Positions 53,472 through 62,813 of a DNA stretch of 64,000 bases are shown here, piece by piece. The notes under the pieces were generated by a model. The model was not told the origin of the DNA and made no database searches. It was given only the letters and a program-made list of their open reading frames with translations. Numbering within the stretch: the first letter of the stretch is position 1; each line of letters opens with the position of its first letter. The DNA comes from Chitinophaga flava (lineage in GTDB: Bacteria > Bacteroidota > Bacteroidia > Chitinophagales > Chitinophagaceae): assembly GCF_003308995.1 (NCBI RefSeq), contig NZ_QFFJ01000002.1, forward strand, positions 2,108,001-2,172,000. Direction: 5' to 3'. The translations under genes were made by a program, and so were the position numbers.

Positions 53472-54038
53472 ATGTCAACATTTACTCTTCAACAAACTCC
53501 GGATACTGAGTTGTGGCAGCTTGTCCGGAAGGGCAATCTGCAAGCTTTCGGAGAGATATACGAACGATACTGGGAAACCCTATATGAAAGTGCCTACTGG
53601 CGTTTATACGACAAAGCCGCCGCTAAAGACATTGTTCAAGAGGTATTTATATACTGTTGGCAGAAAAGAGAACAGATACAGATCACCGAATCTGTGGAAG
53701 CCTATCTTCGTGTAGCGGTCAGGTTTAAGATACTGAATCACCTGAAATCAGAACAGGCCCGGGAAAAATATTGTTTGCTGGCAGGCCGGGAACTGCCTGA
53801 GATTACCCATTCAACAGAAGAGTCCATTGCTGGTACTGATTTACAGGCCAGTTATCGAAGGGAACTGCAACGGCTACCCGAAAAAATGCGACAGCTGTTT
53901 ATCGATAGCCGGGACCACGGCCTTTCTATCCGCGAAATCGCCGAAAAGCACGCCCTGTCAGAACAAACCGTTAAAAACCAGCTTTCCGCTGCGCTCAAAA
54001 AACTGAGGGAAGGACTGGGGAATTTCCTTTTAGATTAA
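53472..54038 (+). CDS. ECF RNA polymerase sigma factor, FecI-like
   Basis: A 188-residue ECF sigma factor. Sigma-2 (about residues 25-92) includes YERYWETLYESAYWRLYDKAAAKDIVQEVFIYCWQKRE; sigma-4 (about 130-185) includes LPEKMRQLFIDSRDHGLSIREIAEKHALSEQTVKNQLSAALKKLREG. It is the first gene of a sigma/anti-sigma/receptor unit typical for Bacteroidota and would drive transcription of the receptor genes when a ligand is bound at the outer membrane. Confidence 0.92.
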   Translation: MSTFTLQQTPDTELWQLVRKGNLQAFGEIYERYWETLYESAYWRLYDKAAAKDIVQEVFIYCWQKREQIQITESVEAYLRVAVRFKILNHLKSEQAREKYCLLAGRELPEITHSTEESIAGTDLQASYRRELQRLPEKMRQLFIDSRDHGLSIREIAEKHALSEQTVKNQLSAALKKLREGLGNFLLD

Positions 54039-54098
54039 ATTTTTTTTCTTCCACATAGTACTTCCGGTATTTGAGGATTGTCTATTAAACAACAGCAT

Positions 54099-55103
54099 AT
54101 GAGTCATCCTGATCAACAAATCATCGATCTGCTGCTTGAAAAGCATGCTCTCGGAATTCTGACGAGGGAAGAAAGCGCTGTCCTGGAAAGATGGTATGCT
54201 GCCTTTCCTGCTGAGGGTCATGTATTTGATGATGAAGCGGAGCGGAAGATGATGAAGGAATCGATGAAAGCAGGCATTTTCGGGGCTATTCAGGCGGAGA
54301 TGGAAGACGTGAAACATACTGCAGTCGTAACCGAACCTGTACCGGAGAAAAGGCCTGTCCGGCGCATGTATTGGCGCGCAGCTGCAGCTATCCTGGTACT
54401 GATGGCGACAGGCGGTTTGATGTACTTTTTCAACGGAAAATCCGAACCGTTATCCTATACAGAAGTAGCCGCTCCTGCTGGCAGGAACATGCATTACCTG
54501 AAGCTGCCGGATGGATCTGCTGTATGGCTGGAGCCGGGATCGAGGTTGCGTTATGTCAGTAACTTCGGGAAGAAAAGCCGGGATGTACAAATCGTCGACG
54601 GTCTGGCTCACTTCTCAGTAGCTCAGGGTGCATCACATCCTTTCATTGTCAGCACTGCTGCTGGTATACAGGCAAAAGTGCTGGGAACTGAATTCAGTGT
54701 GAAGGCCTACAGCGGGGTACAGTATATACAGGTCAATGTTGAAACAGGTATGGTACAGGTGTCTGACAGCGGTCATATACTCGGTGTGCTGAAAGCTGGT
54801 CAGCAGATCGTATATCAGCTGGAAACACAGACGGCTACACGTAATGAAGGTATACAGGACGACTGGCGCCAGGGAAGTCTCACTCTACAGAACGTATCGT
54901 TTGCCGAAGTAGCCAGGATACTGCAAAACCGTTACCAGGTACAGGTAGTATACGATGGTGGCATGATGTCGCTGTACCGCTTCAACCTCCGGATAGACAA
55001 CAAAACTTCATTGGATGAAGCAATGGAAATGCTGAAAGATCTGAGTGGCATGACTTATACGCTTAGCAACGGCCGGGTAACTGTCACCGGCATACAACAA
55101 TAA
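54099..55103 (+). CDS. FecR-type anti-sigma factor
   Basis: A 334-residue inner-membrane protein. A cytoplasmic N-terminal part (residues 1-85, EERKL-like DQQIIDLLLEKHALGILTREESAVLERWYA) is followed by one membrane segment (about 88-110) and the periplasmic FecR domain (AGRNMHYLKLPDGSAVWLEPGSRLRYVSNF, VLGTEFSVKAY) with a C-terminal DUF4974-type domain (SLTLQNVSFAEVARILQNRYQVQVVY). The start is set at ATG 54099; the frame also opens at TTG 54078. It would relay the receptor signal to the sigma factor. Confidence 0.92.
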   Translation: MSHPDQQIIDLLLEKHALGILTREESAVLERWYAAFPAEGHVFDDEAERKMMKESMKAGIFGAIQAEMEDVKHTAVVTEPVPEKRPVRRMYWRAAAAILVLMATGGLMYFFNGKSEPLSYTEVAAPAGRNMHYLKLPDGSAVWLEPGSRLRYVSNFGKKSRDVQIVDGLAHFSVAQGASHPFIVSTAAGIQAKVLGTEFSVKAYSGVQYIQVNVETGMVQVSDSGHILGVLKAGQQIVYQLETQTATRNEGIQDDWRQGSLTLQNVSFAEVARILQNRYQVQVVYDGGMMSLYRFNLRIDNKTSLDEAMEMLKDLSGMTYTLSNGRVTVTGIQQ

Positions 55104-55187
55104 TCACTCACCATAGGACCAGACCCTGTTTTAAACAGCTGCAGTTGCGGCAGGGGATTACTATGTCTTTAAAAAAGGAATCGCGCA

Positions 55188-57800
55188 ATGCAACGAATTT
55201 TAACCATTCTGTTCTTAGCATATAGTCTGGTCGCCGCAGGCCAGCAAAATGAGGTAAAACTTAGTATCAGTATTCCTGCCACTTCGCTGGAAAACGCGCT
55301 AAAGCTGTTGGAACAACAAAGTAAGGTCCATTTCTCTTATGAATATACAAGAGTGCAGGGGATTACCGTTAAAGCGCATACTTACAAGGACGCGCTATTG
55401 GAAACAATCTGCCGGGACCTGCTGAAAGGTACTTCACTGATGTTCAAACGAAAAGGAGAACAGATCATAATCGGTCCTGCTCCCAGCCGGGAACATACGC
55501 TTAGCGGATATGTGGAGGATGCCACTTCCGGTGAAAGGCTGATCGGTGTTTCCCTGGCGGCACCGCAGTTCCAGGCAGGTACTATCACCAACGCCTATGG
55601 CTTTTACAGCATTACCTTACCAGCAGACTCCCTTCGGGTACAACTGTCGTATATGGGTTATCAGCGCCTGGATACTGTCGTGGCGATGAATAAGGAAGCG
55701 ATGACCTTCCGGTTGAAGGCATTGAACCGCCAACTGGAGGAAATAACCATACGCGGCAGGCAAGCAGAACGAATCGAAGAATCTTCCCAGATGAGCCGCA
55801 TTAATTTGTCGGCCGCTATGGTACAGTCAACACCACGTCTGCTGGGGGAGGCAGACCTGTTCAAGACCCTTCAGCTGTTGCCAGGTGTCAAACAAGGTAC
55901 GGAAGCTACGAGCGCCCTACTGGTGCGTGGCGGAACACCCGATCAGAACCTCATCCTGCTGGATGGCGCACCGCTTTATAATCCGATGCACCTCATGGGA
56001 ATATTTTCCACCTTCAATACCAACGCACTGAAAGACGTAACCCTTTATAAAGGCGCGTTCCCGGCACGTTATGGTGGAAGGTTGTCTTCAGTGGTAGATG
56101 TCTCCACTAAAGACGGAGATATGAATAAGATGCATGGTGACTTTTCCATTGGCCTGCTTTCAGCGCAGGCCACACTGGAAGGGCCTATCAAAAAAGGTAA
56201 AACCACTTTCCTGGTGTCTGCCCGCAGATCTTATCCTGATCTCGCAGCAAAGGTATACTTCAATAATCAGGAAGATGCTCCGGAAAAATTCAAATTGCAT
56301 TTTTATGATATCAATGCCAAACTCCATCATAAATTCTCGGATAAAGACAAATTGTATTTCAGCTTTTATACCGGCCGCGATAAAATGGAGTCACGATACA
56401 GATATAACAGCATAGGAGGTAGTAACAATTACGTTTCCGATGCGGGGGTTCAATGGGGGAACTATACCGGTACGATACGATGGAACCACGTATATTCTCC
56501 GAAATTGTTCTCCAACGTAATGCTTATCGGCAGTGATTATCATTTCAGGTCCGTTTTCTCACAAGTAGGAAATTCTAACGGTGAGGCCTACTCGGATATG
56601 CAGAAACTTAATTCCGGCATCAAAGATTATGGTGCAAAAGCGGATTTTGAGTATCACCCCAGACCAGCACACGCCATTAAAGCCGGAGCCGCTTATATGT
56701 TCCGCATTTTTACACCAGGTGTCCTCCGGTCAAAACAAACACAGAAGGATGAGGTAACAGTAGACTCCGTGAATAATAACCGGGATATTCATACTTCTGA
56801 AATAGACCTGTATGCAGAAGATGACTGGGAGTTGTCCAAACGGCTGAAAGTGAACGTAGGATTGCATCTCAGTGCATTTAATGTAGAGAAACGTTTTTAT
56901 CCTTCCCTGCAGCCACGGCTGAATATACGATATCTGCTGCCTGGTGACTGGGCCCTGAAAGCCTCCTATTCCCGCATGACACAATATGTTCATCTGCTGG
57001 CCAATAACTCCATCTCACTACCTACCGACCTTTGGGTACCTGCTACCGATAAGGTGAAACCACAGGAATCGGAGCAGTATGCACTCGGCATAGCTAAGAA
57101 TATCTTTAATGATAAGTTTGAGTTTTCTGCAGAAACGTATTACAAGCGGATGCACAATGTGATCGAGTATAAGGAAGGTGCAGATTACCAGACCAGCAGC
57201 AGGGGAGATGCCTGGCAGTCCCTGGTGGCTGCCGGCGAAGGAGAAGCTTATGGGATGGAACTCTTGCTGCAAAAGAAAAGCGGAAGACTTACCGGTTGGG
57301 TTGGATATACGCTTGCCTGGGCAAACCGCATTATCCCACAGGTAAACTATGGCCGGGAATTCCCTTATAAATATGACCGCCGCCACGATTTCCACATTGT
57401 AGGAGCATATAAGCTGCGCAAAGGTATTGAACTGTCCGGTTCCTGGACTTTCCAGAGTGCTGCTCCTTTTACAATTCCGGTGGCGTCCTATGAGGGCGTA
57501 AATGGTCCCGTGTCTGAGGATGGCAACCGGGAGTGGGTCAATGGAATATCCCGCATCAATGAACGTAATAATGTACGTATCAAGGCTTATCACAGATTAG
57601 ACCTGGGGGTTAATTTCATTAAATACAAAAAGAATGGATTGGTACGCACCTGGAATATTAGTCTGCTCAATGTTTATAATCGCTTTAACCCTTTCTTTTA
57701 TTACCTGGACAGATATGAAAAGGACAGCCCAAAAGCAAAGCTCACTTCAGTTAACCTGATTCCTTTTATGCCCAGTATTTCTTACAGCCTGAAATTTTAA
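55188..57800 (+). CDS. TonB-dependent receptor with STN signalling domain
   Basis: An 870-residue outer-membrane transducer. Signal peptide (1-19), STN domain (about 24-105, SISIPATSLENALKLLEQQSKVHFSYEY), carboxypeptidase-regulatory-like domain (about 108-185, LSGYVEDATSGERLIGVSL), plug (about 215-310, LLGEADLFKTLQLLPGVKQGTEATSALLVRGG) and barrel ending in ...PSISYSLKF with a terminal Phe. The STN domain contacts the FecR protein, so this receptor is probably the one that controls the operon. The ligand is unknown; together with the DUF4249 lipoprotein behind it a non-sugar or siderophore-like ligand is plausible. Confidence 0.92.
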   Translation: MQRILTILFLAYSLVAAGQQNEVKLSISIPATSLENALKLLEQQSKVHFSYEYTRVQGITVKAHTYKDALLETICRDLLKGTSLMFKRKGEQIIIGPAPSREHTLSGYVEDATSGERLIGVSLAAPQFQAGTITNAYGFYSITLPADSLRVQLSYMGYQRLDTVVAMNKEAMTFRLKALNRQLEEITIRGRQAERIEESSQMSRINLSAAMVQSTPRLLGEADLFKTLQLLPGVKQGTEATSALLVRGGTPDQNLILLDGAPLYNPMHLMGIFSTFNTNALKDVTLYKGAFPARYGGRLSSVVDVSTKDGDMNKMHGDFSIGLLSAQATLEGPIKKGKTTFLVSARRSYPDLAAKVYFNNQEDAPEKFKLHFYDINAKLHHKFSDKDKLYFSFYTGRDKMESRYRYNSIGGSNNYVSDAGVQWGNYTGTIRWNHVYSPKLFSNVMLIGSDYHFRSVFSQVGNSNGEAYSDMQKLNSGIKDYGAKADFEYHPRPAHAIKAGAAYMFRIFTPGVLRSKQTQKDEVTVDSVNNNRDIHTSEIDLYAEDDWELSKRLKVNVGLHLSAFNVEKRFYPSLQPRLNIRYLLPGDWALKASYSRMTQYVHLLANNSISLPTDLWVPATDKVKPQESEQYALGIAKNIFNDKFEFSAETYYKRMHNVIEYKEGADYQTSSRGDAWQSLVAAGEGEAYGMELLLQKKSGRLTGWVGYTLAWANRIIPQVNYGREFPYKYDRRHDFHIVGAYKLRKGIELSGSWTFQSAAPFTIPVASYEGVNGPVSEDGNREWVNGISRINERNNVRIKAYHRLDLGVNFIKYKKNGLVRTWNISLLNVYNRFNPFFYYLDRYEKDSPKAKLTSVNLIPFMPSISYSLKF

Positions 57801-57803
57801 ATA

Positions 57804-58688
57804 ATGAGAACAAAATTATTGCTGCTGCCATTGTTACTGATCATCGTTTTTTGCAGCTGTAAAAAAACAGTAATGATAGATTTGCCTGAAGAGTCCAACA
57901 AGCCGGTGCTCAACTTATTGATGGGTAAGGATAGTCTGATAATAGCGCGGGTGACAATTTCTGAGCGCATTACCGGCCACTCTATATTCCCTGAAGCAGC
58001 GGTTTCCGTGATAAAGCTATACGAGAATGGACAGTTTAAGGAAAACCTGAGCCCATTCTCAAATGGTTACGGCACCTATTATAAAAGCACCGTCAGGGCG
58101 CGGTCCGGTGTAAACTATCGTATTGTTGCCACCGTTCCGGAGTATGGAGATGTAGAAGGCAGCGACTTTATACCAGAGCCGGTAAGTGGTGGCGAAATGA
58201 GTATCAAGCTGGTGTCCAACAACGATGTTTACGGCTTCAGAAAGGCGAATATATCGGTGGAGTTGCACGATAAACCAGGGGAAAAGAACTACTACCGGAT
58301 AAGACTATACGAATTAGCTGAATTTAAGGATGATGCGGGTAACGAGCATCCCTATAGGACAGGGATACCCTTCATCACAGGAGACCTGCAGGACGGCATC
58401 TTCAACAAGGGTGGCCATATGGAATTCTACACGGATGATGCGCTTTTCGACGGCCGCAGCCCGCGTTTAAATTTCATCTCCGACAGAACAGGAAAATTTA
58501 ATAAGGTAATAGTAGAAGTCACGTCACTCACCTACAGCAGCTACAGTTATTTATTCAGTAGCTTTATGGCGCGGATGAAAAATGAGGATCCTCTGTCAGA
58601 GAAAGTGATTGTTTATAGCAATATCATTAATGGCCTGGGTATTGTTGGCGGTATGGCGCTACAGGAATATATTATTACACCACAATAG
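57804..58688 (+). CDS. DUF4249 family lipoprotein
   Basis: A 294-residue lipoprotein with a lipobox VFCSC (Cys at residue 18 or 20) and the DUF4249 beta-rich domain (PVLNLLMGKDSLIIARVTISERI, ITGDLQDGIFNKGGHMEF, VEVTSLTYSSYSYLFSSFMARMKNED). DUF4249 proteins nearly always follow a TonB-dependent receptor and are thought to be its surface partner, in the manner of SusD. It starts 4 bases after the receptor stop and is the last gene of the operon. Confidence 0.9.
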   Translation: MRTKLLLLPLLLIIVFCSCKKTVMIDLPEESNKPVLNLLMGKDSLIIARVTISERITGHSIFPEAAVSVIKLYENGQFKENLSPFSNGYGTYYKSTVRARSGVNYRIVATVPEYGDVEGSDFIPEPVSGGEMSIKLVSNNDVYGFRKANISVELHDKPGEKNYYRIRLYELAEFKDDAGNEHPYRTGIPFITGDLQDGIFNKGGHMEFYTDDALFDGRSPRLNFISDRTGKFNKVIVEVTSLTYSSYSYLFSSFMARMKNEDPLSEKVIVYSNIINGLGIVGGMALQEYIITPQ

Positions 58689-58718
58689 TTTTTCAACGGA
58701 AACCATGGCTTACATCTA

Positions 58719-58746
58719 AAAACCTGCGCCTGGCGTAGGTTTTTTC
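58719..58746 (+). terminator. Terminator of the FecI-receptor operon
   Basis: AACCTGCG (58721-58728) pairs CGTAGGTT (58734-58741) with one G-T pair, followed by a T-rich run. Confidence 0.7.
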
Positions 58747-59131
58747 TTTTTGCAGAATATTCAATGATATCGGGGTAAGTGTTATTTGGGGGTCCTGGTG
58801 ATTTCCAGGTTGTGAGATGCTGCGATAGAATCTATCTGATGATTGTTATATTTACTATTGGCCAACAGAGTGTTGATCATGTCAATCTTTAAAGGTTGTT
58901 CCAGGCTGTTATTTTTCTTTTTATCCCCGGTTATTCCAAAACATTCAAACGGTGACTGTCTTGTAACAGAGGTTCAATGGATTTAGGCGTTATAAAGTTC
59001 GACGGTGCATTATTGTTCTCGGACATATGCGGAGGAGAATTACTTTAGACGGAATCTTTTAGTGATACAGACACTTTTAATGCAAAGAAGAGCAGCTGGC
59101 TGACAGTGCCAGCTGCTCATAATGCCCTCCA
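58747..59131. other. AT-rich intergenic region with a frameshifted minus-strand frame
   Basis: No intact long gene. The minus strand holds two short frames (see 58782-59026), and a hairpin AGCAGCTGGC (59091-59100) with GCCAGCTGCT (59108-59117) sits after the DUF262 gene; on the minus strand it is followed by a CTTCTTT tract and could act as its terminator. Confidence 0.5.
58782..59026 (-). pseudogene. Possible small gene interrupted by a frameshift
   Basis: On the minus strand, ATG at 59026 opens a 31-codon frame (MSENNNAPSNFITPKSIEPL...) to a TAA at 58931. In a second frame, open from about 58973 to TAA at 58784-58782, protein-like sequence continues (FECFGITGDKKKNNSLEQPL, then KIDMINTLLANSKYNNHQID). 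The two join near codon 25 if one base is gained or lost. It is AT-rich like the DUF262 cassette and follows it on the same strand. Coding is not proven; a short real gene, a decayed gene or chance remain possible. Confidence 0.3.
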
Positions 59132-61441
59132 TTAATTTGCAAGAGATACTGGTAGCGCTGACCATGTTTCTTTTATGGCTGCTTCTATTTTTTCTGCTGA
59201 TTCATAGGTGCGTAGCATTGAAAACACTTTCATGATTCTACGTTGTACAGTAGAGGGGTCTTCTTTGAGATATTCAATGGGAAGACCTTTTAATAATACC
59301 CACAATAAATAAAAACTCATGGAAACCCTTACTGATCCTGTTTGAAGAATGGCATCCAATCGTTTGCTGCTGATGGATTCGGTGGATTTTCCTGTGGGCT
59401 TTGAAATTAACAGCTTCATTTTTTCGATGAATTCTGCTTCAAAATCATTCAGGGCCAATAGTAGTTCTGCTTTGAAAGCCGGATTTTCCAGTACCCTTGT
59501 GATGTTTGCTTTGGTTTTGAATTTAACAATGGCGGCAGACTGGCGTTTGTTTATTTCCAGGATTTCTTTGATGTTTCTTAGGTTTGCTTCTCCTGTGGTC
59601 ATATAGTGCAGATAACACAAAGAGGTAACAAGTTCTTCGTTAAGCATCCTTTTGTCATCTTTTCTTAAATACAGCCAGTTGTTTCTCTTGTAGGTATCCT
59701 TGATTGCCTCAATGATTTCACTGTCAACATACGCATTCCAGCATTCGAAAGTATTTTCTTTAATGGGAAAAGGCTTGTGGTTGATCCGTTTGAATAATTC
59801 TTCAGGGAGAAAGTGTTTGTTGTTTTCTTCCTTAATCTCTATCACCTCCAGATCAAAATTTCTTATACAGGATTGTTCTTCTTCAGAGAGCTGTCTGAAT
59901 TTCTTTTTATGCAGATGGGGTAATAACCCTGTCCGTAAGTTGAGCTCGAAATTATTTTTTTTGGAAAGGACCATTTTCCCCTTCTCATCAGTGTACCGCT
60001 CTCCAAGGAATCCGATCATTGTCAATAGCCGCTGTTGACCATCAATTACTTCAGCCACGCCGTCTTTTCTCACATAGATATACAAGGGGTGTATTTTGAT
60101 ACCTAACAGGATACTCTCAATTAATGAAGATGCCTTCGTAATGTTCATTACTTCACTACGTTGGTAGGCCGGTTTGATCTTGAATTTTCCTCGTTTGATT
60201 CTGTCGAGGATATCACTGACAGAAGTTGATGTTGGGTCCATTTTGGAAAAATGTTCCTGTTCTTTCCCGGGGGCAAAACGTTCCGCCATGTATTGATGCA
60301 TCTTCTCCTTATGCGTCACCAGAAACTCATCATCACTTCTAAGATAGCGTACAAAAGATACGTTTAGCTGAGATGTGAAGAAGTTGGCAACCAGGTTGTA
60401 ACGTTTGGTTATTATTTCAACGAGATTGTTGCGTTCCAGTGGAAAGTTCTGGGTTTGTTTGTCAAGATAACCAACCAGTTTTTCTTTAAAGGTAGGATTG
60501 TTGATTTCTTTAATCGTTACCTTCTCTTCTTCACAGACGGACAATGCCCAAAATAAACACTCATAAATGAGTCCATTGGAAGGGATTTTCGCCTCATCAA
60601 ATTGTTTTTTTATTTCCAGGAGGATACTGCATTTTTCCCTGAAGTTGTTAAAAAGAAGTGGAATGTTTTCAGGATCCCCTTTATTAACGATGTTGTAGGA
60701 AAGATAGTCATAGTACATATTAACTATATCTTCCCTTTTATGCGTGAATTTATTGATGGGAATATGATGTAATACCAGAACTTGCCGGATATGCTGCATC
60801 ATCGTTTCCTTGTTTTTGCGCCTGTGGTCAAACAAATCCATTACCTGGCTATAGAACCTGGTATCTTTTTCAAATTGTGTTTTAAAATAGATATTTATTT
60901 CATCCTGGATGTATTGGGCGTTGAATACTTCTTCTTTCTTTAAGGGTGATATGCCCAAATTGTATCGTTTGAAGATTTCCCGCTTTACAATTTCCTCAGC
61001 GGCTGCATTTATATTTGCATGGTCTGAGGCCTTTATCTGGATTAACCGGAGCGAGGTATTGAGTATACGCTCCTGCAGTTTTTCATCGAGCTGTGAGAAT
61101 TTTTTTCCTGCCAGATTCCATAGTTTATCCAGTCCTTGTGGCTTTAGAGAGAAGCGGCCTCTGATAAACCGGTCAATCGTTTCGCATCGCTGCCTGCCAT
61201 CTATCACTTCCCAGATTTTTTCTTTGATGTATATCACGATCGGTGGTATCTCCCCATGTAGGAGAATGGTTTCGATGAGGTAGGTAGCCTTTACGTCTGT
61301 CCACACATAATTGCGTTGGTAGGAGGGCTTGTAGTTTAAAATATGGGCCTGCTCATTATTCAGCTGAAACACTGAGCGTATTGATCTTAGTCTATTGTGG
61401 ATTACAATGTTTTTAAACAAATTCAATATAGAAATTCCCAT
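59132..61441 (-). CDS. Protein with two tandem DUF262 (ParB/Srx-like) domains
   Basis: A 769-residue soluble protein. Copy 1 has YQRNYVW (residues 41-47) and DGRQR (81-85); copy 2 has AYQRSEVM (425-432) and DGQQR (467-471). Each copy is followed by similar helical blocks (ISPLKKEEVFNAQYIQDEI at 164-182; FPIKENTFECWNAYVDSEI in the second half). DUF262 is the nucleotide-dependent nuclease-like domain of GmrS/GmrD defence enzymes, normally paired with a DUF1524 HNH domain; none is visible here. AT-rich, with no relation to the neighbours except the sigma factor 70 bases upstream on the same strand. A defence role is an inference from the domain alone. Confidence 0.8.
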   Translation of the reverse strand: MGISILNLFKNIVIHNRLRSIRSVFQLNNEQAHILNYKPSYQRNYVWTDVKATYLIETILLHGEIPPIVIYIKEKIWEVIDGRQRCETIDRFIRGRFSLKPQGLDKLWNLAGKKFSQLDEKLQERILNTSLRLIQIKASDHANINAAAEEIVKREIFKRYNLGISPLKKEEVFNAQYIQDEINIYFKTQFEKDTRFYSQVMDLFDHRRKNKETMMQHIRQVLVLHHIPINKFTHKREDIVNMYYDYLSYNIVNKGDPENIPLLFNNFREKCSILLEIKKQFDEAKIPSNGLIYECLFWALSVCEEEKVTIKEINNPTFKEKLVGYLDKQTQNFPLERNNLVEIITKRYNLVANFFTSQLNVSFVRYLRSDDEFLVTHKEKMHQYMAERFAPGKEQEHFSKMDPTSTSVSDILDRIKRGKFKIKPAYQRSEVMNITKASSLIESILLGIKIHPLYIYVRKDGVAEVIDGQQRLLTMIGFLGERYTDEKGKMVLSKKNNFELNLRTGLLPHLHKKKFRQLSEEEQSCIRNFDLEVIEIKEENNKHFLPEELFKRINHKPFPIKENTFECWNAYVDSEIIEAIKDTYKRNNWLYLRKDDKRMLNEELVTSLCYLHYMTTGEANLRNIKEILEINKRQSAAIVKFKTKANITRVLENPAFKAELLLALNDFEAEFIEKMKLLISKPTGKSTESISSKRLDAILQTGSVRVSMSFYLLWVLLKGLPIEYLKEDPSTVQRRIMKVFSMLRTYESAEKIEAAIKETWSALPVSLAN

Positions 61442-61511
61442 TTAAACGTATTTAGATGTTTTGTTAAATAATATTACCTGGTTGTTGGATAGGGTTTTCA
61501 TAGGAGGAAAT

Positions 61512-62336
61512 TCAACTTTTTCCAGGTTTGTTCACCTTGTCGATAATTTCGGTGGCCTTAAAGAACTGTCGTATTATTTCTCCTTGCGCACTGTACAGCT
61601 CTTTGCTTATCTCGGGGAAGGAGTAGCCGTTTTCATAAAACAGTTCAAAAATTCGTGTTTGCAGCGGGGAAAGATAAATTTTGTAATCTGATATGCATAT
61701 GGGTTTTACTTGTTTCGAAGCATCATGGGCCTTTCTTATCCGGTCGATGATGGGCTGTAATATTCTTATGCATCTTTCTTCTTCCGCGACAATATACTGA
61801 TGAGACTGTCCGGTAACTTTTGCAATCTGCTTATAGGAGTAGCCTTGCAAAATCAGTTGCATTATTTTTTTTCTTTTTTCGGGAATGTGCTCAATAGCCT
61901 TTTCGATGAGGTCAACTTTTTCCTGTTCATCCAGTGCTTTTTCCCATTGTATGATTTCTCTTTGCGGATCATAAACTGCCAATGAAATACCCTGATCCTC
62001 GTAATGCTCCAAGGACATTGTTCCACGTTTAATCCTGGAATAACCACTACGGAGGTAATTATAACAACCCCACCGAACGGAATTGCAGATGACAGCCTTG
62101 ATGTGCGCTACATTTTGCATGGTGTTCCGGAGGTCCCAGATCAGTTTGAATGCATTTTGGATAATGGTTGTAATTTCAAATTCGTCCTGTATTATTTTAC
62201 GGGCGAAGCTAAATACAGACTTGTACAGCTTGTTGTATATGTAATTAAGACCTCTCTCATTACCTTCTCTAAATAGCTGGAAGTATTCATGGGCAAAGTT
62301 TTCCCCTTCTGACGATTGATGAACAAAGTCAGTCAT
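61512..62336 (-). CDS. Sigma-70 family factor with an extra C-terminal helix-turn-helix
   Basis: A 274-residue protein. Residues about 27-95 fit sigma region 2 (YIYNKLYKSVFSFARKIIQDEFEITTIIQNAFKLIWDLR), and 140-195 fit region 4 (IPEKRKKIMQLILQGYSYKQIAKVTGQSHQYIVAEEERCI). It is about 80 residues longer than usual ECF factors: residues 218-265 form a second region-4-like helix-turn-helix (LSPLQTRIFELFYENGYSFPEISKELYSAQGEIIRQFF). It is AT-rich, the first gene of the cassette with the double-DUF262 gene, and may control its own operon. No anti-sigma gene is adjacent. Confidence 0.75.
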   Translation of the reverse strand: MTDFVHQSSEGENFAHEYFQLFREGNERGLNYIYNKLYKSVFSFARKIIQDEFEITTIIQNAFKLIWDLRNTMQNVAHIKAVICNSVRWGCYNYLRSGYSRIKRGTMSLEHYEDQGISLAVYDPQREIIQWEKALDEQEKVDLIEKAIEHIPEKRKKIMQLILQGYSYKQIAKVTGQSHQYIVAEEERCIRILQPIIDRIRKAHDASKQVKPICISDYKIYLSPLQTRIFELFYENGYSFPEISKELYSAQGEIIRQFFKATEIIDKVNKPGKS

Positions 62337-62813
62337 AAATTTTTACTTTTTTAATTTTTGTTTTTTATGGGATTATTCGGTTTTACAGAAGGTAGGCTTC
62401 TCTAAAACTGACACGATCATACCATTGATCGACCATTTATTATATTTTCATAAATGGGTTTTAAATTGATAGGTGGGATTTTATTTTGTCATTCGGTGTA
62501 TTTTTTCGGTGAATAAATTTTCAAGGCGCAATTTTACCTAATGCAGACGGCTTTATTGTTAATAACTTGTAAATGTTAATAAGTATTTTTGTGGTAACGG
62601 CTGTGTATAATTGTGAGGAGCCAGTTGATGAAGGCATAGGAGAAGGGTTACAGAAAATATTTTACTAAAGTTGTCGTATTGGTAAGAGTGTTTATTATAT
62701 ATCGTATGGAATCATAACATTCATTTCTGTTGTTTGTTGCTTATGGGGTTAAATTTAGCAGCCCAACTAATTACTGAATTTGGCTGGGCTGCGTGTCGAT
62801 TTTTGAGTAGATA
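62337..62813. other. AT-rich intergenic region
   Basis: 477 bases without a credible ORF on either strand. It should hold the promoter of the sigma-factor gene; no clean -33/-7 pair was found. At its end, GCAGCCCA (62758-62765) pairs TGGGCTGC (62785-62792), which probably terminates the minus-strand nuclease gene. Confidence 0.55.
62758..62792 (-). terminator. Probable terminator of the S1/P1 nuclease gene
   Basis: 8-base arms GCAGCCCA and TGGGCTGC with a 19-base loop; on the minus strand the sequence after it is TAAATTTAA, a weak U tract. Confidence 0.5.
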
